From Prorocentrum cordatum (taxonomy: Eukaryota; Sar; Dinophyceae; Prorocentrales; Prorocentraceae): DNA of 64,000 bases. The stretch covers positions 153,819 through 217,818 of the forward strand of contig CAUYUJ010014358.1 in assembly GCA_963575745.1 (NCBI GenBank), written 5' to 3'. Below, piece after piece: positions 61,195 through 64,000 of the stretch. Positions within the stretch are counted from its first letter, which is position 1, and each line of letters starts with the position of its first letter. The translations under genes and the position numbers were made by a program. Below the pieces are notes generated by a model. The model made no database searches and was not told the DNA's origin. It saw only the letters and a list, made by a program, of their open reading frames with translations.

Positions 61195-61990
61195 CTGATC
61201 ATGGGGCCACGAGATGTGCGAGGGGTGTGCCTGAATGGGTGGCGGGGACGCATGCGAGTGCCGCCACTGGGGCACTCGGTGGAGCTCCCAATGCGGCCAC
61301 GAGTAGGGTTCGCCGACGTGGGTCGCGGGGACGCATGCGAACATTTTTGATCCGCGGGTCGAGAGCGCACCTCTTCCGGTCGAAGCTAAGCGGGCCGCGC
61401 GAAGCTTGAATTAGGCAGAGAAGAGGAGGGAGGAAGCGGCGGAGCCCCAGGGACGCATGCGAACATGGGAAGTGCCAAAATCGGTGGCGGGGACGCATGC
61501 GCACAGCGCAACCAGGGGCCTCGGGTGGGGCTCCACGTGGGACCACGAAACGTGTGTGAGAGGTGAGCCGAAGTGGGCGGCTGGGGCGCAATCCGAAACC
61601 CGCCACGGGAGCCTTCGGTGGAGCTCTCTATGGGGCCACGAAACGAATGAGGGGCGTGCCGACATTGGTGGCGGGACGCAGGCGAGCACCGCTACTGGGG
61701 CCTTCGGTGGAGCTCCCTGTGGGGCCACGAAACGAATGAAGGGTGTGCCGAAATTGGTGGCGGGGACGCACGCGAGCGCCGCTGCTGGGGCCTTCGGTGG
61801 AGCTCCATGTGGGGCTACGAAGCGTGAGGGGGTGTGCCGAAAGGGGTGGCGGGGACATATGCGAACATCTCCATTGGGGTCTTCGGTGGAGCTTCCCATA
61901 GGACCACGAAACGAACGCAGCCACTGGGGCCTTCGGAGGAGCCGCATGTGGGGCCACAAAGCGCGTAAGAGGTGTACCGGAATAGACATG
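61195..61990 (+). repeat. ~90-bp satellite, about 8-9 copies
   Basis: Each unit holds GGGGCCACGAAACG, GTGTGCCGAAATTGGTGG, GGGGACGCATGCGA and GGCCTTCGGTGGAGCTCC. Adjacent units at 61665 and 61754 are 89 bp apart. It is the inverse of the array at 6.86-7.14 kb, 54 kb away. Confidence 0.88.
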
Positions 61991-62267
61991 CGGAGGGCAA
62001 GTGCAGGGATGGGAGGAGGGAGGGGGCAACGAAAGCAGGAGAATGCGGGCCGCTTTCATGACCACAAGATGGTTGGGGACAAAACCAGAGTGATGGGGCC
62101 GAACGGTCATGTCATTCACTGTTCCAAGGTGCGTGGCTGAGGTGGGTTTCGCGGTGCGGATCGTTGTTGCGTTGCTGTTCTCCAAGTAGGCATCCCCTAT
62201 GAGTTCTAACTCAAACCCTTCTCATTGGTCCGTTGCCCCCCTAATTCCTATGCCTTCCTATGGCTAT

Positions 62268-62372
62268 GCCTATGCCCCGGTCTATCCCCCTAACTACTAT
62301 GCCTACGCCTATGCCTATGCCTATGCCTATGCCTATGCCTATGCCTATGCCTATGCCTATGCCTATGCTCGT
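62268..62372 (+). repeat. (TATGCC)n hexamer
   Basis: About 15 nearly perfect TATGCC units. Frames give Tyr-Ala, Met-Pro or Leu-Cys dipeptides. Confidence 0.96.
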
Positions 62373-62759
62373 TTGCGCTTGCTTGCTTCCGCCTGCTTGC
62401 GTGCGCTTGCTTGATTTTGCTCCTCCCGTCCTCCTCCCGTCCTGCTCCCGTCCTCCTTTCGTACTCCTCCCATCCTCCTCTCGTCCTCCTCCTGTCCTCC
62501 TATCTATTTGGGATCAACGCTGGCTGATATTGTTGCTGTTGCTGCTGATTCTGGTCTTGCTGTTGTTGTTGGTGGTGGTGGTGGTGCTGGTGCCGTTGTT
62601 GTGGTTATTGGTGTTGAACTCTCATTATTGGAAAAATGTGTACTGCTGATACCCCCATCACCAGTGCACATGGTGTTCTTCAACTGAAATGCCCCCCCTC
62701 GGGCTCGCACCCTGTTCTGTATCAGAAGAAATCTGCTTGCTCGAACTGGGTCGTTAGGC
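62373..62759. other. gene-free stretch
   Basis: CTCCTCCCGTCCTCC runs at 62.42-62.50 kb and TGTTGTTGGTGGTGG at 62.56-62.61 kb. No gene. Confidence 0.5.
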
Positions 62760-63375
62760 CCCCGGTTCCAAAACTACGGCTGCCACCTGATACTTCGTCA
62801 CAGTTTATTATACAATCGTGCTCTCGCGCAGGAGCTCCCCACATGTATTCAGGACTCGCGCTCTCGCGTTGGACTTCCAAGCAATTTATGCAGACGCCGC
62901 GCCCTCGACATTCAGGAATCATGTTCTCGCGTTGGCTTCTCTCGTGATGTACTTGGGAATCGCGCTATCGCTTGCGACTTCCTCGCGATTCATGCATGAT
63001 TCATGCTTCAGCGACACGCCTGCACGACCTGGCCACCTGGGCCCGCCTTCCCGACCCGCCTGTCAGGGTCTGCCCGTCCGATCTGCCCGTCTGGTTTTGC
63101 CACGTGCTTTCTGCTCCTAGCCCCCCCCCCTGCCACTCTCTCTGTCTCGTGGTCCATCCTCCTCCCTCCCCCTTGTCTTTTCCTTCCATACGTCCTCTCT
63201 TCCCCTGCCTTAGGGGCTGCACGAAACCCGCGCTGCAGGAAAGAAAGATATACCCTCAAGGGGGCGGGGATCGAGGGCTTGGGATAAGCGTACTGAAGGG
63301 CACGCGAGCAGATGAGAGCAAACAGTCTTAAATGATTGGTGTGTGTTGTTGCTGCTGCTGTTGTTGTCGTCGTCG
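62760..63375 (+). repeat. ~615-bp dispersed repeat, copy 2
   Basis: The diverged partner of 55310-55930, with the same block order. It ends in a TGCTGCTG/GTCGTC tract. Confidence 0.82.
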
Positions 63376-63475
63376 TCGTTGTTGTCGTGGTCGTGGTTGT
63401 CGTCGTCGTTGTTGTCGTGGTCGTGGTGGTCGTGGCTGTTGTTGAGGTTGTTGTTGTTGCCGTTGTTGAATACAT
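63376..63475. repeat. GTC/GTT microsatellite
   Basis: GTCGTCGTTGTTGTCGTGG-type triplets. Confidence 0.9.
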
Positions 63476-64000
63476 TTCTAATGAATAATGGATGTTGATC
63501 TCTGGAAGCGGTTCCGCGCGCTCTCGCCTCGACGCCGGCTACATGTTCTTTGAAAGCGAGGCTCCCGCTCGAGCGTTGGCTTGAGCCCAAATGTGGGCCC
63601 TTGGAGGCCCAGCTACGACAACAACGGCTCCCGCTCGATACTTCCTCTTATCAGGGCGACCGCAACCTGGAACCGCTCTTGCTGCTGAGCCGATATACCG
63701 AGACACCAGTTTACCTCGCGCTGGTTTGGGCGAGCCGATATGCCAGTAAACCAAGATCGGATACTGGCGCGAGGAACGCAGTACGCCGATAGACCGATCT
63801 AATATACTGGCCCCGTGGAACTGTTATGCCAACTTGCCGATATGGCTCTCACTGCGGGCGCCCCGTATCTTCGGCATACAGGCATATCGGCTCGGTAAGG
63901 CGAATTACTGGATCGGTGCATCGGTATATCGACTTGGGGGAGCGGAAGCCATAAATCGGCCTATCGGCGCATCCGATTGCCCGAACCGAATTCCTGGAAC
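63476..64000. other. window end, gene-free, GCCGATAT-rich
   Basis: 63.69-63.98 kb has many GCCGATAT, CCGATATACC and CATATCGGC motifs in both orientations. No gene is seen before the window ends. Confidence 0.5.

Noticed and set aside
1-64000. rRNA, tRNA or telomeric repeats
   Set aside because: None recognised by eye; isolated TTTAGGG or GGTTCGA-like strings lack supporting structure. A covariance-model scan would be needed to exclude small RNAs.

Overview
The window is nuclear DNA of a dinoflagellate. The decisive evidence is a complete, mismatch-free 22-nt dinoflagellate spliced-leader (DinoSL) sequence on the minus strand at 53479-53500. In these organisms that leader is joined to mRNA only by trans-splicing, so a genomic copy upstream of a gene marks a reinserted mRNA. 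The rest fits this: GC-rich DNA, very low gene density, long low-complexity arrays, and abundant retroelement and foldback (MITE-like) sequences. Genus cannot be told from the window.

Layout. 1-20.6 kb is gene-poor: microsatellites, a 12-bp GC-rich minisatellite (3.1-4.3 kb), (CAT)n and (GTC)n arrays, a ~225-bp tandem repeat (14.0-14.9 kb) and one decayed coding fragment (8.6-9.2 kb). 20.65-31.15 kb is one apparently intact tyrosine-recombinase retrotransposon (DIRS/Ngaro/PAT class) on the minus strand. It carries a small membrane-protein ORF, a gag-like ORF and a ~2,500-residue polyprotein with reverse transcriptase, RNase H, a J-domain, an RS-rich linker and a tyrosine recombinase. It is bounded by perfectly matching split direct repeats (A1 - ORFs - B1 - A2 - B2). 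31-38.8 kb is repeat-rich with one candidate exon. 38.8-41.0 kb is a minus-strand endonuclease/exonuclease/phosphatase-like gene (730 aa) carrying repeated G-A-x-Q-P-A peptides encoded by a 19-bp sequence that is also scattered outside the gene.

41-45 kb holds two copies of a composite repeat (conserved head, CCT tract, 73-bp satellite, conserved tail). 45-51 kb is dense in foldback elements and contains a broken LINE RNase H fragment (48.4-49.5 kb). 52.3-53.5 kb is the DinoSL-tagged retrogene. 54-64 kb is again repeats, with foldback elements and a ~90-bp satellite.

Only the three ORFs of the retrotransposon form a functional set: a membrane-anchored small protein, a particle or nucleic-acid-binding protein, and the copying and integrating enzyme. 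The other genes are solitary. Most long open frames in the window come from GC-rich triplet or hexamer repeats and were not called as genes. All calls are by reading; no searches were run.
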